Assembly (NCBI RefSeq): GCF_900187225.1
Contig: NZ_LT906436.1
Coordinates: 124,001 to 188,000, forward strand
DNA: 64,000 bases
Direction of reading: 5' to 3'
Origin: Listeria monocytogenes
GTDB taxonomy: Bacteria; Bacillota; Bacilli; Lactobacillales; Listeriaceae
The notes beneath the pieces were generated by a model. The model saw nothing but the letters and a program-made list of their open reading frames with translations. It was not told the DNA's origin and did not search any database. Positions within the stretch are counted from its first letter, which is position 1. Every line of letters starts with the position of its first letter. Below, one piece after another: positions 1-8,958 of the stretch. The position numbers and the translations under genes were made by a program.

Positions 1-816
1 AAATATTCGATTCAAACGGTATTGGAATTTGCGTTACAAGATAATGTACTAGGATTTTCTTATGAAATTCAAGGGAGTTTTCCTTTAGTTGAATTAGAGG
101 ACTTAGGAAATAAAAATGGCTTAGAGCTAGTGAATTTATGTTTGGAAGAATTCGGAGCAATTTTATTTGCAGATAATAAAAAGCTTTATTTTTACGATGA
201 AAAAAGTTGGTATGTAAGGACAGAGAAGCAATTTCGTTATTTATATAATACAGAAGAAGTTTCGGTGGATACGAACACAGACAATTTGAAGACGGAGATA
301 AAATGTTACGGCAAGCAAAAAGAGAATGCCGATAAGCTGACTGGAGATAATAAGTACATGGCGGTTGTCACGTATACTTCGCCAAATGAGGCTATTTACG
401 GGAAACGAATGGCAAATGCTAAAAGTGATGACAAAATCACGAACAATGATGACTTATTAATTTTTGCAAAGAAGCAAATTCTAGATGTTCCGGAGACGGC
501 GCTTACTATCGCTTACAAAGGAAAAGAACCTGTTTCAGAGCGGGATGTTTGGTATTTCATTCATGAACCGATGGGGTTTGAAACAGAAGTAAAAGTAACG
601 AAAATTAAATCGAGTCATCCTTGGAGTAAGAAGTTTCAAGAAATTGGCTTCAGTAATTCGCGACGGGATATGGTCCGAATTCAAACGCAAATTGCTAATC
701 AAGTGAAAAAAGCGAGCGTAGATACAAATAAAATTAATTCGTTTTCGAGCATCGCAATGAATGCTTATGATTCACGAATTTTAACGGAAGTAGTAGGTGT
801 GGTAGATGGCGACTGA
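1..816 (+). CDS. phage-type tail protein (prophage endopeptidase tail family), 5' partial
   Basis: The reading frame is open from base 1 to a stop at 814-816, so the N-terminus lies outside the window. The visible 271 residues resemble the C-terminal part of Gram-positive phage tail/endopeptidase tail proteins, which sit in the baseplate and connect tail tube to receptor-binding proteins. The nearest in-frame start-like codon (TTG at 22) lacks a ribosome binding site and lies inside the domain, so it is not the true start. The stop overlaps the ATG of the next gene (806), showing translational coupling in a tail operon that ends with holin and amidase. This gene order, with no capsid or packaging genes visible, fits the Listeria lma/monocin locus (F-type tailocin). 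The family call comes from recalled sequence style and context, not a search. Confidence 0.6.
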   Translation, partial: KYSIQTVLEFALQDNVLGFSYEIQGSFPLVELEDLGNKNGLELVNLCLEEFGAILFADNKKLYFYDEKSWYVRTEKQFRYLYNTEEVSVDTNTDNLKTEIKCYGKQKENADKLTGDNKYMAVVTYTSPNEAIYGKRMANAKSDDKITNNDDLLIFAKKQILDVPETALTIAYKGKEPVSERDVWYFIHEPMGFETEVKVTKIKSSHPWSKKFQEIGFSNSRRDMVRIQTQIANQVKKASVDTNKINSFSSIAMNAYDSRILTEVVGVVDGD

Positions 817-1105
817 AATTAGAGTGTTAAAAAATGTAGATGATACAGTTTTCTATCCGAAGACACATGTAACGGCCGTGGAAGGTTTAGACTCGGCTAC
901 AACTACTACATCTGGATTAATGCCCGCCAGCGACAAAACGAAATTAAATGGAATCGAAGCTAATGCAGAAAAAAACAATGTGACTGCAATCGATATTGCC
1001 AATTGGAATAAAAAACAGGACGCAATTTTGGTTTCTGAAAATGGTTCTAATTTCAAAATAACTGTCACAAATGCTGGTGAACTAAAGGCAACAAAAGTGG
1101 AATAG
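806..1105 (+). CDS. small tail/baseplate protein with FYPxTH motif
   Basis: A 99-residue protein whose start overlaps the upstream stop by 11 bases. Its N-terminus carries FYPKTHVTAVEGL (about residues 17-29), a motif shared with the products at 1710 and 2186, so these are paralogous tail/baseplate modules. The rest contains a short stretch resembling tail-fibre repeats (SGLMPASDKTKLNGIEANA), commonly seen in phage tail-fibre and baseplate upper proteins. Its likely role is as a structural component near the receptor-binding end of the tail. No enzymatic motif is visible. An antisense open frame over 853-1068 is judged a shadow. Confidence 0.6.
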   Translation: MATEIRVLKNVDDTVFYPKTHVTAVEGLDSATTTTSGLMPASDKTKLNGIEANAEKNNVTAIDIANWNKKQDAILVSENGSNFKITVTNAGELKATKVE

Positions 1106-1119
1106 GAAGGAGGTTGCGT

Positions 1120-1695
1120 ATGAAGTTGGATTTATGGAAATGGGAAATGCTTCTTCAAGGTCGAGAATTTAGAAATAAAACAAATGACAACTGGCAAAAA
1201 TTGATGGATTGGTCCGATTTTATTTCAACAGGTTTAAGCGCGATTTATGTCTATGTAAATAAAGCGGATGCTACCTTAAATAACAAAATTGATACCGTGG
1301 ATAAAGCAGTAAATGCAAGGGTTAATGAGCTGATTAGCGGGACAGAGCAGCTAAGTGAAGTGGTTGATGCGAGATCAGATGCGTTTGGTGCACGATATCC
1401 TGTGCTAAGAGAACGTTTAAACCAAGAACAGCTTAACTTTAGCAAAAAGAGCACGATTCAATTTGATGCGAGTACTATCATAAGTATGGAAAAACAAGAT
1501 ATTGGGCTGCTAACAAGTAAAAAAATCTCAGAAGCGCAAACCGTATGTTTTTTAAATATATCAAGCCTCGATGAAGAAGCAGATATTGTTCTTGAAAAAA
1601 CAGGTGAGACAAGCTTCTCAGACAATTTAACGAGCCTAGTCTTTGCGAAAATTGGAACGAATGAACGCTACCAAATGGAGCCAGTTGGTGCATAA
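1120..1695 (+). CDS. tail-locus protein, coiled-coil rich, unknown function
   Basis: A 191-residue protein. The ATG at 1120 is preferred over a TTG six bases upstream because GGAAGGAGG lies at the right distance. The N-terminal part (LDLWKWEMLLQGREFRNKTNDN) is followed by a predicted helical coiled-coil stretch around residues 45-110 with heptad-like spacing, then a short beta-rich C-terminus. It sits between two FYPxTH-motif proteins in the tail operon, so a baseplate or receptor-binding structural role is likely. I do not recognise a named family and infer no catalytic activity. Confidence 0.6.
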   Translation: MKLDLWKWEMLLQGREFRNKTNDNWQKLMDWSDFISTGLSAIYVYVNKADATLNNKIDTVDKAVNARVNELISGTEQLSEVVDARSDAFGARYPVLRERLNQEQLNFSKKSTIQFDASTIISMEKQDIGLLTSKKISEAQTVCFLNISSLDEEADIVLEKTGETSFSDNLTSLVFAKIGTNERYQMEPVGA

Positions 1696-1709
1696 AGGAG
1701 GAGTGAGCG

Positions 1710-2189
1710 ATGACTGAAATAAAGCGAATGCTACAGACAAAAGAAGATAATTCAAAAGAACAATTTTATCCAGAGACGCATGTTGCGGGGATTGTCGGGT
1801 TGACAGAATATGTGTCAGGTCAGCTTCCGACGGGTGTGGTCAGTGTGAATGGTAAGGCAGGTCGCGTGTTACTGGATGCTGAAGACGTTCACGCTGCAAA
1901 AAAAAGCCACACCCATGAAGTCGCAACATACACTACGGATGGCTTTATGAGTTCTTTTGATAAACAAAAGATTGATCAATTAGTTTCACCGGAAGCTGGC
2001 GTGACAAGCATAAATGGTAAAACAGGGATTGTTGATTTATTCGCATCGGACTTAGATGCAGCAGAGATAAACCACACGCATGCAGAAGCAACTACTACAG
2101 AAAGCGGTTTTTTATCAATCGACGACAAAGAAAAATTAGATGCGATACAAGTAATCGCGCTGGAAACTATTAAGGAGGTTATAGAATGA
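1710..2189 (+). CDS. tail/baseplate protein with FYPxTH motif and tail-fibre repeats
   Basis: A 159-residue protein preceded by AAAGGAGG. Its N-terminus has EQFYPETHVAGIVGL, shared with the neighbours at 806 and 2186. The body contains two copies of a short repeat of the type VxSxNGKxGxVxLxAxDxxAAxxxHTH (around residues 47-70 and 98-122). This pattern is typical of phage tail-fibre/collagen-like host-recognition proteins. The stop overlaps the next start by four bases, indicating coupling. It probably forms part of the receptor-binding tip of the monocin-like particle. Confidence 0.65.
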   Translation: MTEIKRMLQTKEDNSKEQFYPETHVAGIVGLTEYVSGQLPTGVVSVNGKAGRVLLDAEDVHAAKKSHTHEVATYTTDGFMSSFDKQKIDQLVSPEAGVTSINGKTGIVDLFASDLDAAEINHTHAEATTTESGFLSIDDKEKLDAIQVIALETIKEVIE

Positions 2190-2722
2190 CTAAAATTGTA
2201 AAAATGTCAGAGAAGAATGAACATGGAACTCTAGAACAATTCTATCCAGAAACACATGCAGAGGCTGTTAAAGGACTTGTGTCGGTTTCAGAGGAAGAGA
2301 AAACAATTTGGGATCAAAAGGAAAGTACGGCGGGTGCAGAGCAAAAAGCAAACACAGCCTTAAATAGTGCTAAAGATTATGTGGATACGATAGGTGAAGG
2401 AACGGTGATTTTTAAAGGCGCTAACCTTATGGGAGCTGGCCAATCATTTAAATGGGACGCTTCTAAACTGAAATTTGGGATGACTTTGTTATTTAGTCGC
2501 TATGATGCGGCAAATAATACACCGCAAGATTATTATTATCATTCTGTATTCTTATCTAAGGCACAATTAGTTGAGCTTGCAGGAAAAGGTATTTTAGTTC
2601 AAATGCCATCAACGACTTATGGAGATCGAAAATATCTGTATGTTTCAACAACTGGGTTATCTGGACATTTTGATAATTCGAATTATGCGGCTTGGGCTCT
2701 GCGCCAAGTAACAATTATGTAA
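2186..2722 (+). CDS. tail-tip/receptor-binding-like protein with FYPxTH motif
   Basis: A 178-residue protein with AAGGAGG upstream; the start overlaps the preceding stop. The N-terminal EQFYPETHAEAVKGL module is shared with the two paralogues upstream. Residues about 75-178 form a different, Gly/Tyr-rich beta domain, consistent with a variable receptor-recognition tip. It is the last structural gene before holin and amidase, the usual place of the receptor-binding protein or its accessory. Function is inferred from position and the shared N-terminus only. Confidence 0.6.
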   Translation: MTKIVKMSEKNEHGTLEQFYPETHAEAVKGLVSVSEEEKTIWDQKESTAGAEQKANTALNSAKDYVDTIGEGTVIFKGANLMGAGQSFKWDASKLKFGMTLLFSRYDAANNTPQDYYYHSVFLSKAQLVELAGKGILVQMPSTTYGDRKYLYVSTTGLSGHFDNSNYAAWALRQVTIM

Positions 2723-2740
2723 CTAAAAAGGAGGTTTTCC

Positions 2741-3163
2741 ATGGAAGTCATACTAAAATTCGGGATTTTAGGTTTTGGCGCGATATTTGGATACTTGTTT
2801 GGGGAAGTGGATTTATTGGTAAAAGTGCTGGTGTGCTTTATTGTAGCTGACTATATTTCTGGGCTACTCGCTTCAGGGTATCTTGGGGAACTTAGCAGCA
2901 AAATGGGTTTCAAAGGAATCGCGAAAAAAATCGCTATCTTAATTTTAGTGGCTATTGCGCATCAAATAGATTTGATTCTGGGAACGCATAATACAACGCG
3001 GGATGCGGTTATCTTTTTCTATTTAGCGAATGAGCTGATTTCTATCTTGGAAAATTTCGTTCGAATGGGAATGAAGGTCCCGGAAGTATTGAAAAATTTA
3101 ATTTTGATTTTCGATGCAAAGTCAGGAGAGGATGAGGAAAAACATGACAAAGATATGGATTGA
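2741..3163 (+). CDS. phage holin
   Basis: A 140-residue protein preceded by AAAAGGAGG. It has several hydrophobic segments (about 3-20, 24-45, 63-80 and 88-105) and a charged, lysine/glutamate-rich C-terminus, the usual layout of the phi29/toxin-secretion holin family. It would form membrane lesions that release the amidase encoded immediately downstream, whose start overlaps this gene by 20 bases. The pairing supports a lysis cassette at the end of a tailocin operon. Confidence 0.85.
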   Translation: MEVILKFGILGFGAIFGYLFGEVDLLVKVLVCFIVADYISGLLASGYLGELSSKMGFKGIAKKIAILILVAIAHQIDLILGTHNTTRDAVIFFYLANELISILENFVRMGMKVPEVLKNLILIFDAKSGEDEEKHDKDMD

Positions 3164-3872
3164 CGCTGGACACGGTGGTAAGGATTCAGGTGCGAGTGGT
3201 AATGGACTTGTTGAAAAAAATTGGGTACTAACTGTAGCAAAACAACTTCAAACAGAGTTAGTTAAAGCCGGTTTTGAAGTGGGAATGACAAGAACAAATG
3301 ATACATTCTATGAATTAAGTGATCGTGCGAAGAAGGCGAATAGTTTTAAAGCTGATTTATTTATTTCGCTTCATTTTAATGCTGGTGGCGGTAAAGGATA
3401 TGAAGATTATATTTACACATCCGTCCCGGCTGCAACGGTAGAAATACAGAAAATAATTCATAAAAATATTATTACTAAAGTTACTAAACACGGAATGAAT
3501 GATCGTGGAATGAAGAAAGCTAATTTCGCTGTATTAAGAGAAACAGCAATGGATGCTATCTTACTTGAAGCTGGATTTTGCGATAGCACTGATGCATTAA
3601 TTCTTGAGAAGAAAGCTTATCAAACTGATTATTGTTTAGGAATTGTATCAGCAGTACAAGAGATTTTTGGGGCTATGGTAACAAAATATAGGGCAGGCAA
3701 ATATTTGACAAGTGACGATGCTATATCAGGCACAAATATTAAAGGATATTTAGAAGCAGGAACAAAGGTTTTTGTTTATAAAGAAACAGAAAAAACGCTT
3801 AATTTAACTACTACAAAGGGTGTTCCAGGAAGCTGGGTTTTAAAAACAGAAGTTAATACAGGAAAAAGATAA
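3144..3872 (+). CDS. N-acetylmuramoyl-L-alanine amidase (endolysin)
   Basis: A 242-residue zinc amidase of the Amidase_3 family that cleaves the lactam link between MurNAc and L-Ala in peptidoglycan. Zinc and catalytic residues are visible: H10 in IDAGHGGKDSG, E24 in GLVEKNW, H77 in DLFISLHFNAG, and E142 in ILLEAGF. Residues about 178-242 form a separate C-terminal piece that may bind the cell wall. The ATG at 3144 is preferred over an upstream in-frame ATG at 3114, because GGAGAGGATGAGG precedes 3144 and the protein then begins directly at the domain. It overlaps the holin gene; together they lyse the cell to release tail particles. There is no signal peptide, consistent with holin dependence. 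A strong terminator follows. Confidence 0.88.
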   Translation: MTKIWIDAGHGGKDSGASGNGLVEKNWVLTVAKQLQTELVKAGFEVGMTRTNDTFYELSDRAKKANSFKADLFISLHFNAGGGKGYEDYIYTSVPAATVEIQKIIHKNIITKVTKHGMNDRGMKKANFAVLRETAMDAILLEAGFCDSTDALILEKKAYQTDYCLGIVSAVQEIFGAMVTKYRAGKYLTSDDAISGTNIKGYLEAGTKVFVYKETEKTLNLTTTKGVPGSWVLKTEVNTGKR

Positions 3873-3906
3873 AAAAAGGAGCGGCCAATTTGGCTGCTCC
3901 TTTTTC
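3871..3906. terminator. bidirectional intrinsic terminator
   Basis: A GGAGC..GCTCC hairpin (3878-3900) is flanked by an A-run and a T-run. It lies between the amidase (+) and the convergent 5'-nucleotidase gene (-), so it can serve both. Confidence 0.85.
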
Positions 3907-3910
3907 TCAA

Positions 3911-6265
3911 TTAACTTCTCTTCCGCAAAACATAAAGCGCAGTAGTTGTTAAAATAACACCAAATACAGTTGCCAATCCAGCTGTATCACCAGTTGTTGG
4001 TAAGGAAGTATTGGAAGAAGTTCCTGTTGTTGATGTGTTTGATGTCGTAGTTGTAGGATCTTCGGTAGTAGTAGTTCCGCCGTTTGTGCCGGATCCGTTA
4101 CCGTTGTTTGTTCCACCATTACCATCCGTTCCTCCGTTATTTCCGTTTCCATTACCATTGTCCGTGCCGCCGTTTCCATTATCTGGAGGAGTCGTTGCCG
4201 CAGCTTGAACCGTTGCTTGGAAAGTGGTGCTGTATCCGTTCGGGTCAGTGATAGTTGTTGTGATTTGGTCGCCTTTTTTAAGGTTTAAAGATGTTACATC
4301 TACGGAAAACTTGCCATTTGCGTCAGCTGTTGCGTTAGGTCCGGCAGCAAGCGCCATTCTTGCGTTAGCAGTTGCCTTTTGAACGGAAACTGTAGCTCCT
4401 GGTAAAGTAGTTCCAGTTAGAGTTTTGTCTTTTTCGGCTAGTTTGTTGATTTTTGTTGCTTCTTTGATGGCTTTGATAGCTGCATCTTTGGTTTCTTTGT
4501 CGATTTCAGCTTGGGATTTGTAGACTTTACGTCCTTCTTTTTGAGCTGTAATGACTTTTCCAGCAGCTTTTTGGTCTTTGATGTAGTTGATGAATGTTTC
4601 AGTATCTGGGTCGATTGCAGTTACTAGATTTGCTTTTTTGAAGGCTGAGAATCCGTCGCCGCCGCCAAATAGGAAGTCATTGATTACGACTTTGTATTTT
4701 TGGTCAGCTTTTAAAGTAGTTCCGTCTTCTGTTGTAACGCTCGCAACTTTGTAAGCATGGTCTAGATCATCTGTATCTGTGAAAGTGTATTTTAGGCCAG
4801 AAATTTGTAGGAAATAAGTTTGGTTGCTTAAATATTGTTGGTTTAGAGCTTCCAAAATATCAGCACCAGTCATTTCGACTACTTGAAGAATGTTACCAAA
4901 TGGTTGAACAGCTTGAGCCGCGCCCCATGTGATTTCGTTTTGGCCATTTGCAAGACGAGTAGTAAGGTCAGAACGAATTCCGCCGTTGTTAGTCATAGCA
5001 AAGTCGACATCGGCGCCGGCTTTATTTGCCATGTAACGTTGCGCATCCGTAATCATATTACCAAGCTCTGATTCTTTATCATCAATTGCTTTGTTATCTG
5101 GATTGGTGTCACGAGAAATAACGTCTTTATTCGCTAGTCCGATAGTTTCGTTGATAACCCCTTCAATGCGGCTTTTCGCATCTTCAGTTACTGCTGTAAT
5201 ATCGGCATTTGGTGTGACGCTTCTCGTGTTGTATGTAATTTTAGCGTCAGGTGGTGAAACGAAATCGCCAGTTGTTTTATCAAGTTCGCCAGTTACGTCT
5301 GAAAAAGCTTTACCATTGTTGTAACTTTGGACGATACGAGTTTTGCCAACTAATCCGTTTGTGTATTGGTGATTGTGACCAGCAAGGACTAAATCGACCG
5401 AGTTATTTGGGTCTAATTCGTTTGCTTTTGTCATCATATTGGCAGCTTCGCCAGCTACATCTTGTTTTGTTCCAGTATTTGGATTTCCAGTGGAAAGTGC
5501 GGGAACGTGAGATAAAACAACGATTGCGTTAACGCCTTGGCCTCTAAGTTCAGCAGAGTATTTGACGATTGTTTCTGCTTCGTCAAGGAAATCGTAGTCT
5601 TTAATATGATTCGCAAGAACTAAGTTAGGAATTTCTGTTGTAACGATACCGATGAAGCCAACTTTGACGCCATCAATTTCTTTTACATAGTATGGTAAAA
5701 AGCCTTCTGCGACTGTGTTTGTTCCTTTGTTGACTACGTTAGCTGCGACGATTTTCATGTCACTTTTAACGCGTGGATAAGCTTCTACGATTGGTCCGAA
5801 TTTGTTTGTAGAAACTCCGTCCAAAATTCGTTTGTATTCAGGTAATCCTTCATCAAATTCATGGTTACCTAATGTGCCGACTTCGAAATTCATTTTTTGG
5901 AGAACTTTCATCGTTGGCTCGTCTTGAAGTAAACCTGATACTGCTGGACTTGCGCCGACCATGTCGCCCGCTTGAACACGGATAGCATTGTCAGTTGTCG
6001 CCCCAGGATTTGCCTGTAAAAATGAGTTAGTGGCATTATCCAAATTGGTAGCTAAGTAATCTGCTCCGCCAATTGGTGAGCCTGATGCATCTTTAGAGGC
6101 TGTTTCAAGCGCTCCGTGGAAATCATTTATTCCCAAAATCTGAATGGGAACTGTATCCGCTGCTGCTTGTGCTGTTGTCCCGGTGAATGGTGCTGTAAGT
6201 CCGATTGTGAGCCCTGCTACGAGTAAAACATGTGTAGTTTTCTTGAAAAATTTGTTCACTTTCAC
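3911..6265 (-). CDS. LPXTG-anchored 5'-nucleotidase / 2',3'-cyclic phosphodiesterase (UshA-like)
   Basis: A 784-residue cell-wall enzyme that hydrolyses extracellular nucleotides to nucleosides and phosphate. A GTG start at 6265 follows GGGAGAG. Order: signal peptide (1-35, ending AQAA), metallophosphatase domain with DFHG (48-51), GNHEFD (133-138) and AGHNHQ, then a 5'-nucleotidase C-terminal domain with NNGGIRSD and GGGDGF. Next come a small Ig-like module, a long Gly/Asn/Thr-rich wall-spanning linker, sortase signal LPTTG (755-759), a hydrophobic helix and a basic tail. The linker is low complexity and produces long meaningless frames on the other strand. The gene is transcribed convergently with the tail operon and divergently from the EAL gene. 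Likely sortase A substrate. Confidence 0.9.
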   Translation of the reverse strand: MKVNKFFKKTTHVLLVAGLTIGLTAPFTGTTAQAAADTVPIQILGINDFHGALETASKDASGSPIGGADYLATNLDNATNSFLQANPGATTDNAIRVQAGDMVGASPAVSGLLQDEPTMKVLQKMNFEVGTLGNHEFDEGLPEYKRILDGVSTNKFGPIVEAYPRVKSDMKIVAANVVNKGTNTVAEGFLPYYVKEIDGVKVGFIGIVTTEIPNLVLANHIKDYDFLDEAETIVKYSAELRGQGVNAIVVLSHVPALSTGNPNTGTKQDVAGEAANMMTKANELDPNNSVDLVLAGHNHQYTNGLVGKTRIVQSYNNGKAFSDVTGELDKTTGDFVSPPDAKITYNTRSVTPNADITAVTEDAKSRIEGVINETIGLANKDVISRDTNPDNKAIDDKESELGNMITDAQRYMANKAGADVDFAMTNNGGIRSDLTTRLANGQNEITWGAAQAVQPFGNILQVVEMTGADILEALNQQYLSNQTYFLQISGLKYTFTDTDDLDHAYKVASVTTEDGTTLKADQKYKVVINDFLFGGGDGFSAFKKANLVTAIDPDTETFINYIKDQKAAGKVITAQKEGRKVYKSQAEIDKETKDAAIKAIKEATKINKLAEKDKTLTGTTLPGATVSVQKATANARMALAAGPNATADANGKFSVDVTSLNLKKGDQITTTITDPNGYSTTFQATVQAAATTPPDNGNGGTDNGNGNGNNGGTDGNGGTNNGNGSGTNGGTTTTEDPTTTTSNTSTTGTSSNTSLPTTGDTAGLATVFGVILTTTALYVLRKRS

Positions 6266-6452
6266 ACTCTCCCTTTTTTCGCCAGTGGCAATTTTGTAAG
6301 CGCTAACTCATAGGTGCCTAGCTATAATTGTAGCAAAGAGGAATCACCCTAGCAATAGGAAATATGGATTTTGTGTAAATGTAATGATAAAATTTGGCTA
6401 TATTTTCATTTCGATGGAAAAAAGGGTAAACTAGAGAAAAAGGAGGGGTAAG

Positions 6453-7202
6453 ATGGATATCTCAAGTACGGAAATATGGGATGCAATTAGGAGAAATAGT
6501 TATTTGCTATATTATCAACCAAAAGTAGATGCGAAAACGAATAAAATTATTGGTTTTGAAGGTTTGATTCGATTAAAAACGGCAACAACCATTTTGACTC
6601 CAATTGATTTCTTTGATGATATTGTCCTTTTAAATGCAACGCGGGAAATGCAAGATTTTGTTGCTGAAACAGCGATAAAACAGATTAATCAGCTAGGAGG
6701 ACGTTTTTCAATTTCGATTAATATTCCGGCACATTATGTAGCGAGCAGTACGTATATGACTTTTTTACATGATTATGTGAAAGAACATTTAAAGTATCCG
6801 GAATGCTTAGAAATAGAAATTATCGAACGGGGGGAAATAACGGAACTTGCTATCGCGGATAAAAACTTACGAAAAATAAAAGACCTTGGTGTCAAAGTGA
6901 GTATGGATGATTTTGGAAAAGGTTATAGCTCGCTTGCGTATTTGCGTAGCTTACCGATTGATATTGTGAAAACAGATATGTCATTTATCGCGCTTTTAAA
7001 AACAGATCGAAAACAACAAATTATTATTCGAGCAATTGTTAATTTGTGCCACGATTTAGGCGGGAAAGTGGTTACAGAAGGTGTTGAAGATATTGAACAA
7101 GTGGAAAAATTACGGGAAATGAAAGTAGACTATTTCCAAGGTTATTATTTTAGTCGACCACTACCGATGGAAGATATTAAAGAAAAATATTCCTTTGTGT
7201 GA
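6453..7202 (+). CDS. pdeB: EAL-domain cyclic-di-GMP phosphodiesterase
   Basis: A 249-residue stand-alone EAL protein that would linearise c-di-GMP to pGpG. Key motifs are present: a variant signature EGLIR (36-40, keeping E, L and R), E123, DDFG at 152-155, K173, E209 in VTEGVED, and FQGYYFSRPL near 228-237. All metal-binding acidic residues I can check are kept, so I expect it to be active. There is no membrane segment or sensory domain, so it is probably cytosolic. AAAGGAGGGG lies just upstream. From memory this corresponds to Lmo0131, named PdeB in Listeria c-di-GMP work, where c-di-GMP controls an exopolysaccharide. It is followed by a bidirectional terminator. Confidence 0.88.
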   Translation: MDISSTEIWDAIRRNSYLLYYQPKVDAKTNKIIGFEGLIRLKTATTILTPIDFFDDIVLLNATREMQDFVAETAIKQINQLGGRFSISINIPAHYVASSTYMTFLHDYVKEHLKYPECLEIEIIERGEITELAIADKNLRKIKDLGVKVSMDDFGKGYSSLAYLRSLPIDIVKTDMSFIALLKTDRKQQIIIRAIVNLCHDLGGKVVTEGVEDIEQVEKLREMKVDYFQGYYFSRPLPMEDIKEKYSFV

Positions 7203-7213
7203 GATTTATAAAT

Positions 7214-7268
7214 AAAAAATTGGTTGGTGTGAGAATGGTAATTTACCAAATTCACACCAACCAATTTT
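7214..7268. terminator. bidirectional intrinsic terminator
   Basis: Long inverted repeat with arms AAAATTGGTTGGTGTGA and TCACACCAACCAATTTT. It lies between the convergent EAL and IMP-dehydrogenase-like genes. Confidence 0.85.
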
Positions 7269-7271
7269 ATT

Positions 7272-8780
7272 TTATTTGATTAAATTATTTGAAGCATCTT
7301 TTACAACCACATCATGCGCGCCGCCTTCTACGATAGAAGTGGACGAAACAAGGGTGATTTTTGCTTTTTGTTGTAATTCAGGGATATTGAGCGCGCCGCA
7401 GTTACACATTGTAGAGCGGACTTTGCTAAGGCTGATTGCAACATTGTCTTTCAAAGATCCAGCGTAAGGAACATAAGAATCTACGCCTTCTTCAAAAGAT
7501 AATTTCTTGTCGCCTCCAAGGTCATAACGTTGCCAGTTGCGCGCGCGGTTAGCTCCTTCGCCCCAATATTCTTTCATATACGTACCATTTAAATTCACTT
7601 TGTTAGTAGGGCTTTCGTCAAAACGGGAGAAGTAACGGCCAAGCATGATGAAGTCCGCACCCATTGCTAGAGCTAGCGTCATGTGGTAGTCATAAACAAT
7701 TCCACCATCAGAACAAATCGGAATATATACACCAGTTTCTTCAAAATATTCATCGCGAGCTTTAGCCACATCAATTAGCGCAGTTGCTTGCCCGCGGCCG
7801 ATACCTTTTTGTTCACGCGTGATACAAATGGAACCACCACCAACGCCAACTTTAACGAAATCTGCGCCAGCTTCTGCAAGATAACGGAAACCATCGCGGT
7901 CAACAACATTCCCTGCGCCAACTTTGACCGTATCGCCGTATTTACCGCGAACATAGTCAAGTGTGCGTTTTTGCCATTCGGAGTAACCCTCAGAGGAATC
8001 GATACAAAGAATATCTGCGCCAGCTTCAACTAGAGCGGGAACACGTTCTTCGTAGTCGCGCGTATTAATACCAGCTCCAACAACGTAACGTTTGGAGGAA
8101 TCAAGTAGTTCTAATTTGTTTTCTTTATTGGAGTCATAGTCTTTGCGGAATACCATGTGGACTAAGTTTTTATTGTCGTCTACAAGTGGTAAGGCATTTA
8201 ATTTGTTGTCCCAAATAATGTTGTTAGCTTCTTTTAAAGTGGTCGATTTGTTGGCAGTAACTAATTTTTCGAAAGGAGTCATGAAATCTGCTACTTTTTC
8301 ATCAGGGCTCATGCGCGTTACGCGGTAGTCGCGACTTGTCACGATTCCTAGTAATTTACCGTGCGCTGTGCCGTCTTCTGTAACTGCAACTGTGGAATGA
8401 CCAGTTTTTTCTTTTAAATCAAGAATGTCTTGAAGGGTTTTGTCTGGGCTGATGTTGGAATCGCTAATAACGAAACCAGCTTTATGATTTTTCACGCGGG
8501 AAACCATTGCCGCTTCACTTTCGATGGACTGGGAGCCGAAAATGAAAGATACGCCACCTTCTGTAGCAAGAGCGATCCCCATATTATCATCAGAAACAGC
8601 TTGCATAATTGCGGAAACAAGCGGAATATTCATTGTGATTGCAGATTCTTCACCCTTTTTAAATTTTACGATTGGTGTTTTTAAGCTAACGTTTGTTGGA
8701 ACACATTCAGCGGATGAATAGCCTGGAACAAGTAAAAATTCACTAAATGTGCGGGACGGTTCTTCAAAATAAAATGCCAT
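7272..8780 (-). CDS. IMP dehydrogenase paralogue (protozoan/Tritrichomonas-type GuaB)
   Basis: A 502-residue protein with a TIM-barrel catalytic domain interrupted by two CBS domains (about 100-220). IMP dehydrogenase oxidises IMP to XMP with NAD, the first committed step to GMP. The catalytic loop [13 protein letters not shown] places the nucleophile at C319; CSDGG supplies D358, and the flap ends in R418-Y419. These positions are those I recall for Tritrichomonas foetus IMPDH, and the sequence style (EPSRTF..LLVPG, SRARNW-type flap, C-terminal IVEGGAHDV) is also closer to that enzyme than to Bacillus GuaB. The ATG at 8780 is chosen over a GTG at 8789 because AAGGAG fits it. Listeria has another guaB elsewhere (from memory), so this is probably a second copy. 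GMP reductase is a less likely alternative. Confidence 0.82.
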   Translation of the reverse strand: MAFYFEEPSRTFSEFLLVPGYSSAECVPTNVSLKTPIVKFKKGEESAITMNIPLVSAIMQAVSDDNMGIALATEGGVSFIFGSQSIESEAAMVSRVKNHKAGFVISDSNISPDKTLQDILDLKEKTGHSTVAVTEDGTAHGKLLGIVTSRDYRVTRMSPDEKVADFMTPFEKLVTANKSTTLKEANNIIWDNKLNALPLVDDNKNLVHMVFRKDYDSNKENKLELLDSSKRYVVGAGINTRDYEERVPALVEAGADILCIDSSEGYSEWQKRTLDYVRGKYGDTVKVGAGNVVDRDGFRYLAEAGADFVKVGVGGGSICITREQKGIGRGQATALIDVAKARDEYFEETGVYIPICSDGGIVYDYHMTLALAMGADFIMLGRYFSRFDESPTNKVNLNGTYMKEYWGEGANRARNWQRYDLGGDKKLSFEEGVDSYVPYAGSLKDNVAISLSKVRSTMCNCGALNIPELQQKAKITLVSSTSIVEGGAHDVVVKDASNNLIK

Positions 8781-8828
8781 TATTTCCACTCCTTCTTCTA
8801 TTTTTAAATGAATTTATAAAATATCTTT

Positions 8829-8857
8829 ATTATTTCAATAACTGGCAGGAAAGTCAA
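8829..8857 (-). promoter_or_regulatory. sigma-A-type promoter of the IMPDH-like gene
   Basis: On the minus strand, TTGACT (8857-8852) and AATAAT (8834-8829) are separated by 17 bp. They lie about 50 bp upstream of the IMPDH-like start. Confidence 0.55.
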
Positions 8858-8892
8858 TGATTGGGGGAGCTTTTTTAGGAATGTTTCTGGAC

Positions 8893-8918
8893 GTTTTCTT
8901 TTGGTTGATGAGTGGAAT
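8893..8918 (+). promoter_or_regulatory. candidate sigma-B promoter for yjdI/yjdJ pair
   Basis: GTTT (8893-8896), then 16 bp, then TGGAAT (8913-8918) resembles the sigma-B pattern GTTT-N13-17-GGGWAT with one deviation. I recall the lmo0133-lmo0134 pair being listed in sigma-B regulons. The motif itself is weak. Confidence 0.4.
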
Positions 8919-8958
8919 AGATGGAAGGTAGAGAAACTTTGGCGAAGGAGGTAATCAG

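Noticed and set aside
1-3872. Complete inducible prophage
   Set aside because: Only tail, holin and amidase functions are visible; no capsid, packaging, integrase or att site is seen at this end, fitting a tailocin remnant better.
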